A stretch of DNA of 64,000 nt from Actinomadura rubteroloni. Lineage in GTDB: Bacteria > Actinomycetota > Actinomycetes > Streptosporangiales > Streptosporangiaceae. Shown here piece after piece: positions 26,892 through 35,456 of the stretch (its first letter is position 1; each line of letters starts with the position of its first letter). The notes under the pieces are model-generated. The model saw nothing but the letters and a program-made list of their open reading frames with translations. It was not told the DNA's origin and made no database searches. Both the position numbers and the translations under genes were made by a program. Where the stretch lies: positions 744,001-808,000 of the forward strand of contig NZ_MTBP01000001.1 in the NCBI RefSeq assembly GCF_002911665.1, given 5' to 3'.

Positions 26892-28307
26892 ATGTCCACG
26901 CCGAAACAGCAGGAAAGCGACGTCCCCGGGCGCGTCGCGCGGCTCGTCCCCGTCCTGACCGGGGTGACGGCGCTGGTGGCGCTGCTCGGCTGGGCGCAGA
27001 AGCAGCCGTGCGCGCGGGCCGGGTTCGACTTCGTCAAGACGACGACGAACGCCTGCTACACCGACGTCTACCCGCTGTACTTCGCGCGCGGACTGTCCGA
27101 CGGCAAGGTCCCCTACCTGGACTCGTTCGCCGGCGACAGCATCCACTACGTCGAGTACCCGGTGCTCAGCGGCTTCTTCATGCAGGTCACGGCGTGGCTG
27201 GCGCATCCGTTCGGCGCGGACGCCCGGGGCATGGCGTTCTACCGGATCACGGTCGGGCTGCTGGCCGTGCTCGCGATCGTCGCCGTCCTCGCGACCGCGT
27301 ACGCGGCCGGACGGCGTTCGCTGCGGACGGGCCTGATGGTCGCGCTGTCCCCCGCGCTGCTGCTCACCGCGTACATCAACTGGGACCTGCTGGCCGTCGC
27401 GCTCGCGGCCGTCGCGCTGTGGGCGTGGTCGGCGCGGCGTCCGGCGCTCGCCGGGGTCCTGCTGGGGCTCGCGATCGCGGCGAAGTTCTACCCGCTGCTG
27501 TTCCTCGGTCCGCTCGTGCTGCTGTGCGTGCGCGCCGGGCAGTACCGCGCGCTCGGACGGCTGCTCGCCGGGACGGCCGGCGCGTGGCTCGTCGTGAACG
27601 TCCCGATCATGGTCCTGTCGTGGGACGGCTGGCTGGAGTTCTACCGGTTCAGCCAGGAGCGCGGCATCGACTGGGGCTCGGTGTTCTTCTACCTGCGCGA
27701 CCACGGCGTCCCGCAGGCCGCCGAGCGCGACACGCTGAACCTGCTCGGCACCGGGACGTTCCTCGTCCTCGCGGCGGGGATCGCGGTGCTGGCGCTGTGC
27801 GCGCCGCGCCGTCCGCGCCTGCCGCAACTGCTGCTGCTGGTGCTGGTGGCGTTCATGCTGCCGAACAAGGTCTGGTCGCCGCAGTACGTGCTGTGGCTGC
27901 TGCCGCTGGTCGTGCTGGCGCGGCCGAAGCTGCCCGCGTTCCTGCTGTGGCAGGCGGGCGAGATCGCCTACTTCTTCGGCATCTGGTGGTACCTGCTGTC
28001 GGTGACGTTGCAGCGCCACGGCGCGGACCTGTCGGCGACGCTGTCGTCCGTCGTCCATCTGAGCGCGCCCGCCGACGGCATCTCGGAGGACGTGTACTAC
28101 CTCGCGCTGTTCGCCCGGTTCGCGACGGTCGCGCTGCTCGCGGTGCTGGTGGTGTGGGAGATCCTGCGGCCCGGGTCGGACGCGGTGCGCGCGGACGGCT
28201 CCGACGACCCGGCGGGCGGCGTCCTCGACGGCGCGGCCGACCGGTTCAGCCTGGCGCGGCTGCGCGCCCGCCGCGCCGTCCGCGACCCGGAGCCCGCGCT
28301 CGCCTGA
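26892..28307 (+). CDS. GT87-like polytopic glycosyltransferase
   Basis: A 471-residue membrane protein with about 10–12 helices, resembling family 87 (DUF2029) polyprenyl-phosphate-mannose-dependent mannosyltransferases. The first extracytoplasmic loop contains acidic residues (FDFVKTTTNACYTDVYPLYF, then YVEYPVL) as in GT-C enzymes. Another conserved region is MLPNKVWSPQYVLWLLPLVV. It likely transfers a sugar from a lipid carrier outside the membrane onto an envelope glycan or lipid. It lies directly after the PBP genes, in line with an envelope role; a terminator separates it from them. Confidence 0.85.
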   Translation: MSTPKQQESDVPGRVARLVPVLTGVTALVALLGWAQKQPCARAGFDFVKTTTNACYTDVYPLYFARGLSDGKVPYLDSFAGDSIHYVEYPVLSGFFMQVTAWLAHPFGADARGMAFYRITVGLLAVLAIVAVLATAYAAGRRSLRTGLMVALSPALLLTAYINWDLLAVALAAVALWAWSARRPALAGVLLGLAIAAKFYPLLFLGPLVLLCVRAGQYRALGRLLAGTAGAWLVVNVPIMVLSWDGWLEFYRFSQERGIDWGSVFFYLRDHGVPQAAERDTLNLLGTGTFLVLAAGIAVLALCAPRRPRLPQLLLLVLVAFMLPNKVWSPQYVLWLLPLVVLARPKLPAFLLWQAGEIAYFFGIWWYLLSVTLQRHGADLSATLSSVVHLSAPADGISEDVYYLALFARFATVALLAVLVVWEILRPGSDAVRADGSDDPAGGVLDGAADRFSLARLRARRAVRDPEPALA

Positions 28308-28359
28308 CCGTGTTGCCTGACCGTGTTGCCAGGCCGCCGCGCGGGGTAGTCAGTTGATC

Positions 28360-29202
28360 ATGCGTGGTGTGTTCGTGCTGGTCATGACGTTGCTCATCGC
28401 CGGGCTACCCGGGGTCGCGGTGGCGCGGGAGGCGCCGGTCGGCGCGCGGGCGGGCCTGCTGGTGGACGACGCGACCGGCCGGACGCTCTGGTCGCGCCGC
28501 GCGGACGAACGGCGTCCCGTCGCGAGCATCACCAAGGTCATGACCGCGCTCGTCGTGCTGCGCGCCGGGCATCTCGACCGGACGATCCGGATCGCCGCCG
28601 CCCACCGCGCCTACGCCGTCGCCCGGCACGGCTCGACGGCGGGCCTGCGCGTCGGCGACCGGCTCACGGCGCGGGACCTGCTCGCCGCGCTGCTGCTGCC
28701 GTCCGGCTGCGACGCCGCCGCCGCGCTCGCCGACGCCTACGGGCCGGGACGGACGCAGTTCGTCCGGCGCATGAACGCGACCGCCCGCGCGCTCGGCCTG
28801 CGGAACACGCGGTACACCGACGCGGCGGGGCTGCCGGAGCCGTCCGGCGCGGACACGAGCTTCTCGACGGCCCGGGATCAAGTAGTGCTCGGCCGCCGCG
28901 CGCTGCGGGTGCCGGGTTTCGCGCGGATCGTCCGGCGTGCCCGATACATCGTGCCGCGCACGGCGGCGCACGGCCGCTACGTCTGGCGCACGACGAACGC
29001 GCTGCTCACGACGTACCGCGGCGCGACGGGCGTCAAGACGGGCTTCACGCGGGCGGCGGGCTACAGCCTGCTGTTCGCGGCGCGGCGCCGGGGGCGGACG
29101 CTGGTCGGGATCGTCCTGAACAGCTCGCGGACGGACGGCGGTGCCCGGTTCGCCGACGCCCGGCGGCTCCTCGACCGGGGCTTCACCGGACGTTCCACGT
29201 GA
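28360..29202 (+). CDS. D-alanyl-D-alanine carboxypeptidase (S11 family)
   Basis: A 280-residue secreted or membrane-associated DD-carboxypeptidase that trims stem pentapeptides. It has a signal peptide (GVFVLVMTLLIAGLPGVAVA), the catalytic SxxK in ASITKVMTAL, the second-box Ser in LLPSGCDAAAAL (SGC rather than the usual SGN) and KTG in GVKTGFT. The altered second box is worth noting, although SGC occurs in other DacB-like enzymes. The start may be ATG 28360 or TTG 28354, which has better spacing to GGGGTAG. There is no C-terminal anchor domain, so it is a compact form. Confidence 0.9.
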   Translation: MRGVFVLVMTLLIAGLPGVAVAREAPVGARAGLLVDDATGRTLWSRRADERRPVASITKVMTALVVLRAGHLDRTIRIAAAHRAYAVARHGSTAGLRVGDRLTARDLLAALLLPSGCDAAAALADAYGPGRTQFVRRMNATARALGLRNTRYTDAAGLPEPSGADTSFSTARDQVVLGRRALRVPGFARIVRRARYIVPRTAAHGRYVWRTTNALLTTYRGATGVKTGFTRAAGYSLLFAARRRGRTLVGIVLNSSRTDGGARFADARRLLDRGFTGRST

Positions 29203-29211
29203 AACCGCCGG

Positions 29212-29454
29212 TCAGGGCACCCGGGCGGGAGCGTCCGGCTCGGCGCGGCCCTCGTCCACCGGACGGCCGGTGCTCTCGCGGATCGTCCAGGAGAACGGCT
29301 CGCCCGCGTCGGTCGCCAGGCCCTGCGCCCACCGGCGGATCGACGCCCGGATCGACGCGTCGGCGGCGTCCCGGTCGGCGGCGTGGAGGTGCACCGGCCC
29401 GGCCATGATGCCCTGCCGGGGCCGCATGTCGAGGACGTAGCGGTATTCCTGCAT
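29212..29454 (-). CDS. Hypothetical 80-residue protein
   Basis: A small soluble protein starting MQEYRYVLDMRPRQGIMAGP and rich in Ala, Asp and Arg, with a predicted helix around residues 30–48 (DAADASIRASIRRWAQGL). No family is recognised. The frame may begin 6 codons upstream at 29472; ATG 29454 gives the cleaner N-terminus but has no strong ribosome site. It is convergent with the carboxypeptidase gene (9-nt gap) and divergent from the barnase gene. Its product could as well be absent. Confidence 0.5.
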   Translation of the reverse strand: MQEYRYVLDMRPRQGIMAGPVHLHAADRDAADASIRASIRRWAQGLATDAGEPFSWTIRESTGRPVDEGRAEPDAPARVP

Positions 29455-29577
29455 GCCCGCAGCGTGGCACACACGGCTTGACCTCGCTTACCTCGCTGGG
29501 ACGTTCGCGCCGGTCGGGGCGTCGCCGGACGAGCGGCCGGAAACGCTCTCCCACGACCGCCACGACAGGAGACCACC

Positions 29578-29991
29578 ATGATCGCGCACCGGACCGTCGC
29601 CCACGGCGCCCTCGCCGCCGCCCTGCTGCTCGGCGGCACGGCCTGCGGGACCGGCGGCGAGGCGACCACGGCCGCGGCGCCGCGGCCCGCCGCGTCGACC
29701 GCGCTCCCGGACGTCTCGCCGGACAAACTGCCCAAAGAAGCCGTCCGCACGCTGGAACTGATCGACCGGGGCGGGCCGTTCCCCTACCGCAAGGACGGAA
29801 CGACCTTTCGGAACCGTGAGAACAAACTGCCCCAGGAGCCCAGTGGCTACTACCGCGAGTACACGGTTCCGACCCCGCGCTCGCAGGATCGCGGCGCCCG
29901 GCGCGTCGTGGCCGGTAAGAACGGCGAGCGCTACTACAGCGGCGACCACTACCGCAGTTTCGCCCGCGTCCTGTGGAAGCGGACGCGGTGA
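29578..29991 (+). CDS. Secreted barnase-family ribonuclease
   Basis: A 137-residue extracellular guanyl-preferring RNase. A signal peptide (ALAAALLLGGTAC) may be lipid-modified at Cys22, although the lipobox is weak (GGTAC). The mature domain has the barnase fold's catalytic residues in order: Glu in YREYTVPTP, Arg in GARRVVAG and His in SGDHYRSFARV. Start ATG 29578 follows CAGGAGACC. It is followed at 22 nt by a barstar-like inhibitor gene, so it is a toxin–immunity pair, which would protect the cell before export. Confidence 0.9.
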   Translation: MIAHRTVAHGALAAALLLGGTACGTGGEATTAAAPRPAASTALPDVSPDKLPKEAVRTLELIDRGGPFPYRKDGTTFRNRENKLPQEPSGYYREYTVPTPRSQDRGARRVVAGKNGERYYSGDHYRSFARVLWKRTR

Positions 29992-30012
29992 TCGCGGAGG
30001 AAGGGAGAGGAC

Positions 30013-30450
30013 GTGGACGGCCCCGTCGGCGACCTCGTGACCGGGCGCGTGAAGGCCGGCGTCTACCAGTGGCGCACAGCGGCGCGCGGCGGCTGGCGCG
30101 GCCCCGCCGAACGGGCGGGCTGGCACGTGTTCCACCTGGACGGGCACCTCATCCGGGGCAAGGACGCCCTGCTGCGCCACTGCGCCGAGGCGTTCGCGTT
30201 CCCCCGTCCGGCCGACTGGGACGAACTGGAGACCCGCCTCGCCGACCTGTCCTGGCTGCCCCCCGCACGCGGGCGCCTGCTGGTCTACGAGGCGTGGACC
30301 GAACTCGCCGAGACCGAGGAGGCGTCCTTCCGCCGGGCGCTCGAGGTCCTCACCCGGACCGCCGAGACGTGGCGCGACACCGGCACCCCCGTGGTGGTGC
30401 TGCTCCCGAGCACCACCACGGAGATCGCGGGCGTCCCGAAACTCGCCTGA
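30013..30450 (+). CDS. Barstar-family ribonuclease inhibitor
   Basis: A 145-residue cytoplasmic protein with the barstar fold. The segment GWHVFHLDGHLIRGKDALLR matches the strand-helix start with the conserved 'D-G … K … L' pattern; FAFPRPADWDELETRLADL supplies the acidic helix that plugs the RNase active site, with Trp-Asp-Glu-Leu. It should bind and inhibit the RNase encoded upstream. Start GTG 30013, with GGAAGGGAGAGG just before it. Larger than classical barstar (90 residues) by an N-terminal extension of about 40 residues. Confidence 0.9.
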   Translation: MDGPVGDLVTGRVKAGVYQWRTAARGGWRGPAERAGWHVFHLDGHLIRGKDALLRHCAEAFAFPRPADWDELETRLADLSWLPPARGRLLVYEAWTELAETEEASFRRALEVLTRTAETWRDTGTPVVVLLPSTTTEIAGVPKLA

Positions 30451-30457
30451 CCGGCCG

Positions 30458-30832
30458 TCAGTAGGTGCTGCTGCTGCCCGCGCCCGCCAGGCCCATCGCG
30501 GCGAACAGGCCGATGTAGAACAGCCAGAACAGGATCCAGCCGACGGACACGATGTAGCCGAGGATCAGTCCGGCGACCGCCATCCCCGAGCCGCCCTCGC
30601 CGGTACGCTTGATCTGGCTCTGCGCCACGTGCCCGAAGATGATCGCGAGGATCGACGTCAAACCGCACGCGACGAACCCGATCAGGCCGCAGACGAGCGA
30701 CGCGGTGGCCATGCCGTTGGTCGGCGCGACGGCCGGCGGGCCGCCGTAGTAGTGGTGCTGCACCGGAGGCGGCTGCTGGGAGTACTGCGCGTAGGGGTCG
30801 TGCTGGCCATAGGGGTCGTACGGATTCGACAT
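30458..30832 (-). CDS. DUF4190 domain membrane protein
   Basis: A 124-residue protein. The N-terminal cytoplasmic part is Pro/Tyr/Gln-rich (PYDPYGQHDPYAQYSQQPPP). Two membrane helices follow with the DUF4190 signature: ATASLVCGLIGFVACGLTSILAIIFGHVA, then QIKRTGEGGSGMAVAGLILGY. The function of the family is unknown. The gene is convergent with barstar (7-nt gap). The 187 nt upstream hold its promoter region and the end of the nfo gene's flank; I see nothing else there. Confidence 0.88.
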   Translation of the reverse strand: MSNPYDPYGQHDPYAQYSQQPPPVQHHYYGGPPAVAPTNGMATASLVCGLIGFVACGLTSILAIIFGHVAQSQIKRTGEGGSGMAVAGLILGYIVSVGWILFWLFYIGLFAAMGLAGAGSSSTY

Positions 30833-31019
30833 GGGATTCCTGATCGGGATCGCGCGCGTGCCGCCGTAGGCCGGACTGTGCGCTGGGGGGCTGGGTTCCG
30901 GATTATGCCAGTGTGACGTCCCAGGGGGCGGTTTGTCGCCGTCCCGGTCCCTCAGGATGTTAGATGCCGGGTCCGACGGCGCGGTTCCCGGCAGACCGGA
31001 AAAACGGAGGTCGGCCTGA

Positions 31020-31790
31020 TCAGGCCAGGCTCTCCCGCAGCCACGCGATGTCGTTCGCCTGCCCCGCCGCGGGCGTCTCCACCACGACCGGCGCTCCCGC
31101 CGCGCGCACCACGCCGAGGATCAGCTCGGGGTCGATCGTGCCGCTGCCGATGTTGGCGTGCCGGTCCGCTCCGGAGCCGAACGCGTCCCGGCTGTCGTTG
31201 CAGTGGACGAGGTCGATGCCGCCCGTCACGGACTTGATGCGGTCCACGGCGTCGATCAGTTCCTCGCCGGCCGCGTGCGCGTGGCACGTGTCCAGGCAGA
31301 ACCCGACCTTGCTGTCGATGTCGGTGACGCCCGACAGGATCTCCCACAGCCGGGCGATCCGGTCGAACCGGCGGGCCATCGCGTTGCCCCCGCCCGCCGT
31401 GTTCTCGATGTAGATCGGGATCGGCGTCTCCAGGCGCTCGAACACCTTGCGCCAGTTCTCGAAGCCGTTCTCCGGGTCGTCGTCCTTGAGCACGTGGCCG
31501 CCGTGGACGATCAGCGCCTTCGCCCCGATCCCCGCCGCCGCCTCCAACTGCTGCTGGAGCAGCTTCCGGCTCGGGATGCGGATGCGGTTGTTGGACGTCG
31601 CCACGTTGATCACGTACGGGGCGTGGACGAACACCTCCACGTCCGCGTCCCGGACGGCCTCGATCCCCTCCGGCAGGACCGGCTTCTTCCAGCCCTGCGG
31701 GTCGCCGAGGAAGAACTGGACGACGTCCGCGCCGCGCTCGCGGGCGCTCTCGATCGGCCGGTTCTGATCGACATGGGCTCCGATGCGCAT
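31020..31790 (-). CDS. nfo: Deoxyribonuclease IV (endonuclease IV)
   Basis: A 256-residue zinc-dependent AP endonuclease of base-excision repair. It has the TIM-barrel start [16 protein letters not shown] and metal ligands across the barrel: [59 protein letters not shown] and VVETPA. These match Nfo signatures; the length is a little short but usual in actinomycetes. Start ATG 31790 is favoured because upstream codons lack barrel similarity. It acts on abasic sites in DNA. Confidence 0.92.
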   Translation of the reverse strand: MRIGAHVDQNRPIESARERGADVVQFFLGDPQGWKKPVLPEGIEAVRDADVEVFVHAPYVINVATSNNRIRIPSRKLLQQQLEAAAGIGAKALIVHGGHVLKDDDPENGFENWRKVFERLETPIPIYIENTAGGGNAMARRFDRIARLWEILSGVTDIDSKVGFCLDTCHAHAAGEELIDAVDRIKSVTGGIDLVHCNDSRDAFGSGADRHANIGSGTIDPELILGVVRAAGAPVVVETPAAGQANDIAWLRESLA

Positions 31791-31867
31791 GTTTCCGAGA
31801 GTAGCCGGGCTCCGGACGGGACGCGTCCGAACGCCCGTACCGGTCGCGCACCGGGTCACGCTCGGGG

Positions 31868-32191
31868 TCACATGGTGAAGCCGCCGTGCCGCAGCGCGAA
31901 CCCCGCCCCCACGAAGGAGCCGACCATGCCGACGACGTTCAGCCACCGCTGCCCGGTGGTGACCGACATCATCTGCGAGTACAGCGCGACGGGCAGCCCG
32001 ATGATGCCGAGGACGAGCCCGGCGACGTGCGTGGCCGAGATGAAGCCGAGGAACAGGGCGACGACGCCGAGGACGAACGCGACCGCGGCGACCATGTTGA
32101 ACCGCGCGACGACCCGGGCGTGGGCGGCGGTCGTGGCGTGGGCGGTGTCGCCCGCTCCGCTCTCCCGGCCGCCGGTGACGTGCTGCGTCAT
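31868..32191 (-). CDS. Small three-to-four-helix membrane protein
   Basis: A 107-residue hypothetical protein. A hydrophilic N-terminus ([20 protein letters not shown]) precedes hydrophobic segments at about 32–55, 57–75 and 84–101. Start ATG 32191 has the strong site AGGGGAGG. I recognise no named family. It is 77 nt upstream of nfo on the same strand but a separate role seems likely. It is divergent from a small coiled-coil gene. Confidence 0.75.
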   Translation of the reverse strand: MTQHVTGGRESGAGDTAHATTAAHARVVARFNMVAAVAFVLGVVALFLGFISATHVAGLVLGIIGLPVALYSQMMSVTTGQRWLNVVGMVGSFVGAGFALRHGGFTM

Positions 32192-32354
32192 GCCGACCTC
32201 CCCTTTCGGTAGGACCCGGCGCGGCGGCGCTTGCGCGCCGGTCCCGTAGAGATTCCCGGATGATCCCGGATCAACCGGGGGCCGGTCGGCGAAAACGTCG
32301 GACGCAGGCGGTACGGTCGAACAAGGTTTCGAGAGACCGGGAGGGCGGAGCGCG

Positions 32355-32543
32355 ATGCGGGAGAGCGAACTGGCGGTCATCGGCGACGTGGAGCTGGTCG
32401 AGGAGCTGTCGATCCTGACGACCCAGACGGCCCGGATGCGCGCCCGGATGGCCGACATCATGGCCGAACTCGACCGTCGGCGGACGCACCGGACACCGCC
32501 GCCGTCCCGTCCGCCGCATCCACCGCGTCCGCACCGGCGCTGA
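32355..32543 (+). CDS. 62-residue helical protein
   Basis: A small protein MRESELAVIGDVELVEELSI… with a long amphipathic helix (about residues 2–42) and a basic Pro/Arg-rich tail (THRTPPPSRPPHPPRPHRR). GGGAGGGCGGAG precedes ATG 32355. No family is recognised. The helix-plus-basic-tail design could suit nucleic-acid or ribosome binding, but this is speculation. It lies 165 nt before rpsF. Confidence 0.6.
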   Translation: MRESELAVIGDVELVEELSILTTQTARMRARMADIMAELDRRRTHRTPPPSRPPHPPRPHRR

Positions 32544-32651
32544 GCGGGTTCGCCGAGGCTGGCGCGGTCGTCACCGGCGCTTGGTAGCCTGTAGCGGTCC
32601 CGCGGCAGGTCGCCCCCATCCGGAGCCGACGGCCGCGGTGGACGCACGAGC

Positions 32652-32695
32652 CCTCCTGTCACGGAAAGACCGTGACCGCACCAGTCCAGAGGAGG
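32652..32695 (+). promoter_or_regulatory. Possible rpsF leader structure (S6:S18-type)
   Basis: CCTCCT (32652–32657) can pair with the rpsF Shine–Dalgarno AGGAGG (32690–32695), enclosing a perfect 7-bp hairpin GTCACGG-AAAGA-CCGTGAC. A CCG lies in the enclosed region. This resembles the S6:S18 leader that lets the S6–S18 complex repress its own operon, but I cannot verify the covariation model. Confidence 0.45.
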
Positions 32696-32707
32696 TAGGG
32701 ACACAGC

Positions 32708-32998
32708 ATGCGTCGTTACGAAGTCATGACCATTCTCGACCCGGCCATTGACGAGCGCACCGCCGGAGCGGCCCTGGAGCCGTTCCTGAACGTGGTCAAG
32801 ACCGACGGCGGCAGCGTCGAGAAGGTCGACGTCTGGGGTCGCCGCCGGCTGGCGTACGACATCCAGAAGAAGTCCGAAGGCATCTACGCGGTGGTCGACC
32901 TGTCGGCTGAGCCTGCCACGGTCAAGGAAATGGACCGTCAGCTCAACCTGAGCGAGTCGGTCCTCCGCACCAAGGTCATCCGCCCCGAGGTCCACTGA
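32708..32998 (+). CDS. rpsF: 30S ribosomal protein S6
   Basis: A 96-residue protein of the small-subunit platform that binds 16S rRNA together with S18. It has the typical start [18 protein letters not shown] and [27 protein letters not shown] lies about 12 nt before ATG 32708. First gene of the conserved rpsF–ssb–rpsR–rplI operon. Confidence 0.98.
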   Translation: MRRYEVMTILDPAIDERTAGAALEPFLNVVKTDGGSVEKVDVWGRRRLAYDIQKKSEGIYAVVDLSAEPATVKEMDRQLNLSESVLRTKVIRPEVH

Positions 32999-33036
32999 GC
33001 CACGGCCAGCCCTCACACCAGCCGGAGCGAGCCACC

Positions 33037-33615
33037 ATGGCAGGCGACACCGTCATCACCATCGTCGGGAACCTCGTGGAGGATCCCAACCTGCGTTTCA
33101 CCCCGAGCGGCCAGGCGGTCGCGTCGTTCCGTCTCGCGTCGACCCCGCGGTTCTTCGACCGCCAGGCGAACGAGTGGAAGGACGGCGAGGCGCTGTTCCT
33201 GACCTGCAACGTGTGGCGGCAGGCGGCGGAGAACTGCGCCGAGAGCCTCACCCGCGGCATGCGGGTCATCGTGCAGGGCCGGCTCAAGCAGCGGTCGTAC
33301 GAGACGCGCGAGGGTGAGAAGCGCACCGTGTTCGAGGTCGAGGTCGACGAGGTCGGCCCGTCCCTCCGCAACGCCACCGCGAAGGTCAACAAGACCCAGC
33401 GGCAGGGCGGCGGCGGGTTCGGCGGCGGCCAGGGCGGCGGCGGCTTCAACGGCGGTGGCGGCGGCCAGGGCGGCGGCTTCAACGGCGGCGGTCAGGGCGG
33501 CGGCGGGTTCAACGGGGGCGGCGGTCAGGGCGGCGCCCCGGCCGACGACCCCTGGGCCACCGGCGGCGGTGGCGGCGGGGGCGGCGGAGGCTACTCCGAC
33601 GACCCGCCGTTCTAA
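33037..33615 (+). CDS. ssb: Single-stranded DNA-binding protein
   Basis: A 192-residue SSB. The N-terminal OB fold ([57 protein letters not shown]) binds ssDNA as a tetramer. A long Gly/Gln/Asn-rich linker (about 120–175) follows, and the C-terminal tip is acidic-hydrophobic (YSDDPPF), the docking site for DnaG, RecQ and other partners. Second gene of the operon, 38 nt after rpsF. Confidence 0.97.
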   Translation: MAGDTVITIVGNLVEDPNLRFTPSGQAVASFRLASTPRFFDRQANEWKDGEALFLTCNVWRQAAENCAESLTRGMRVIVQGRLKQRSYETREGEKRTVFEVEVDEVGPSLRNATAKVNKTQRQGGGGFGGGQGGGGFNGGGGGQGGGFNGGGQGGGGFNGGGGQGGAPADDPWATGGGGGGGGGGYSDDPPF

Positions 33616-33682
33616 CCGGCACTTGCACGAAATCACCACGTCCATTCCCGCGTGAGCGGGGCTCTCTCTAAGGAGCACCACG

Positions 33683-33919
33683 ATGGCGAAGCCACCTCCC
33701 CGCAAGCCCAAGAAGAAGGTTTGCGTTTTCTGCCAGGAGAAGATCTCCTACGTCGACTACAAGGACACCGGTCTGCTGCGGAAGTTCATCTCCGACCGCG
33801 GCAAGATCCGTGCCCGTCGCGTGACCGGCAACTGCACGCAGCACCAGCGCGACGTCGCCACGGCGATCAAGAACGCGCGCGAGATGGCGCTGCTGCCGTA
33901 CACCAGCACCGCGCGCTGA
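33683..33919 (+). CDS. rpsR: 30S ribosomal protein S18 (zinc-binding type)
   Basis: A 78-residue protein of the 30S platform that pairs with S6. It retains a Cys-rich form: CVFCQEK near residue 12–18 and Cys in [11 protein letters not shown], a C+ (zinc-ribbon) version. In actinobacteria Zur-repressed C– paralogues often exist elsewhere. AAGGAG precedes ATG 33683. Third gene of the operon. Confidence 0.97.
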   Translation: MAKPPPRKPKKKVCVFCQEKISYVDYKDTGLLRKFISDRGKIRARRVTGNCTQHQRDVATAIKNAREMALLPYTSTAR

Positions 33920-33936
33920 GAAGGGGGGTCACCGAG

Positions 33937-34383
33937 ATGAAGCTCATCCTGACTCAGCAGGTGTCCGGGCTCGGCGAGCCCGGCGACGTGATCGAGGTCC
34001 GCGACGGCTACGGCCGCAACTACCTCGTGCCGCGCGGGTTCGCGATCAAGTGGACGCGCGGCGCGGAGTCGCAGGTCGAGTCGATCAAGAAGGCGCGGTC
34101 GGCGCGCGAGATCGCGACGGTCGAGCACGCCAAGGAGGTCGCCGGCCGGCTCAAGTCGATCAAGGTGACGCTGCGGACCCGGACGGGCGCCAACGGCCGC
34201 CTGTTCGGCGCCGTGACGGCCGCCGACATCGCCGCGGCCGTCAAGGACGCCGACGGTCCCGACCTGGACCGCCGCCGGATCGAGATCGGCAACCCGATCA
34301 AGACGACCGGCACGCACCAGGTCAGCGTCCGCCTCCACGCGGAGGTCAGCGCGACGATCGACGTCAACGTCGTGTCCGCCTGA
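33937..34383 (+). CDS. rplI: 50S ribosomal protein L9
   Basis: A 148-residue protein with the two L9 domains: N-terminal rRNA-binding part (MKLILTQQVSGLGEPGDVIE, VRDGYGRNYLVPRG), a long connecting helix, and a C-terminal domain (LFGAVTAADIA, IKTTGTHQVSVRLHAEV). AAGGGGGGT lies upstream of ATG 33937. Last gene of the rpsF operon; a terminator hairpin follows at 34400. Confidence 0.97.
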   Translation: MKLILTQQVSGLGEPGDVIEVRDGYGRNYLVPRGFAIKWTRGAESQVESIKKARSAREIATVEHAKEVAGRLKSIKVTLRTRTGANGRLFGAVTAADIAAAVKDADGPDLDRRRIEIGNPIKTTGTHQVSVRLHAEVSATIDVNVVSA

Positions 34384-34399
34384 CGCAACGCGAGCACCG

Positions 34400-34432
34400 A
34401 CGGCCGGGTCCCCGCGACGGGGGCCCGGCCGT
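34400..34432 (+). terminator. Terminator of rpsF–rplI operon
   Basis: A 15-bp stem (34400–34414 with 34418–34432, one G·U pair) and 3-nt loop, 16 nt after the rplI stop codon. Confidence 0.75.
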
Positions 34433-34533
34433 TCCGCGTTCCGGCGCAACGCCCAAGATCATCTGGTTGCCGCCCCCCGCGGCCTGCGTCGATTACCGTC
34501 CGTTACAAGATCATGTGCGGACGGGGGTGGCCG

Positions 34534-35226
34534 GTGGAGTTCACACGGCGGGTGCTGCTCGGGGGCCTGGCGGCGGTGCCGTTCGGGCTGGGCGGCGGCA
34601 CGGCGGCGGCGGCGCGCAGGCCGGAGGTGGCGGCGCGGGAGCGGTGGGGGGCGGTTCCGGCGACGTCCGCGATCCGGGTGCTGGACCGCGCGCCGGACCG
34701 CATCGTCGTCCACCACACGGGCGGAGCGAACGCCACGGACGTCTCGGTCGAGCACGCCTACGAGTTGTCACGTTCCATTCAGCGGTTCCACATGGAGGGA
34801 CGCGGCTGGAGCGACATCGGGGAGCAGCTCACGATCAGCCGGGGCGGCCAGGTCATGGAGGGCCGCACGGGCAGTCTCGCCTCGATCGCGTCCGGGCGGC
34901 TGACCGTCGGCGCGCAGGTGCTCGGCCACAACGAGCACACGCTCGGCATCGAGAACGAGGGCACGTACATGGACGTGGACGTCCCCGATCCGCTGTGGGC
35001 GTCCCTGGCCGAGACCTGCGCGTGGCTGTGCGCGGCGTACGACCTGGACCCGGGCGACGCGATCGTCGGGCACCGCGATTTCAACTCCACGGACTGCCCC
35101 GGCGACGTCCTGTACGCGCGGCTGCCGGAGCTGCGGCAGGAGGTGGGGGCGCTGCTCGGCCGGCGCGTGCGGGCCGTCCGGCGGACGCGTGTGGCGGGGC
35201 GGCATGGCACGTTCCGCCGCGACTGA
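34534..35226 (+). CDS. Tat-exported N-acetylmuramoyl-L-alanine amidase (PGRP/amidase 2)
   Basis: A 230-residue peptidoglycan amidase. The signal peptide has a twin-arginine start (FTRRVLLGGLAAVPFGLGGG). The amidase-2/PGRP domain follows: RWGAVPAT, first zinc His in IVVHHTGG, SIQRFHMEGRGWSDIGE, and the final ligands in VGHRDFNSTDCPGDVLY (His and Cys). It cleaves the amide between N-acetylmuramic acid and L-Ala. Start GTG 34534 follows GGGGGT. Monocistronic between the rplI terminator and a convergent small gene. Confidence 0.92.
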   Translation: MEFTRRVLLGGLAAVPFGLGGGTAAAARRPEVAARERWGAVPATSAIRVLDRAPDRIVVHHTGGANATDVSVEHAYELSRSIQRFHMEGRGWSDIGEQLTISRGGQVMEGRTGSLASIASGRLTVGAQVLGHNEHTLGIENEGTYMDVDVPDPLWASLAETCAWLCAAYDLDPGDAIVGHRDFNSTDCPGDVLYARLPELRQEVGALLGRRVRAVRRTRVAGRHGTFRRD

Positions 35227-35228
35227 GG

Positions 35229-35411
35229 TCAGTCGCGTCCGTAGCGCGTGCGGCGGCGGGCGATGTCGGGGTCGACGGTCTCGACGAGCGTCCACAGGAG
35301 GGCGATGCGCTCCACCAGCACGTCCGGCGGCAGGCCGGCGGGACCGTCGGCCGCGAGATCGTCGATGGCCTGCTGGAGCCGGGCCATCCGCTCGCCGTAC
35401 GTAGAACACAT
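35229..35411 (-). CDS. 60-residue hypothetical protein
   Basis: A small helical protein starting MCSTYGERMARLQQAIDDL. The pattern LQQAIDDLAADG then LVERIALLWTLVETVD suggests two short helices. No family recognised and no clear ribosome site. It is convergent with the amidase gene, 2 nt apart, and lies 46 nt downstream of nothing obvious on its strand except the MATE gene's start side. Plausible but weakly supported. Confidence 0.5.
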   Translation of the reverse strand: MCSTYGERMARLQQAIDDLAADGPAGLPPDVLVERIALLWTLVETVDPDIARRRTRYGRD

Positions 35412-35456
35412 GTTCGGATCGTAGCGAGAGTGATCGTTGTCGCGTCCGTGTTCGCG

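Noticed and set aside
24039..28058. Very long open frame antisense to the second PBP and GT87 genes
   Set aside because: It is a GC-driven mirror of two well-supported genes and shows no domain or ribosome site.
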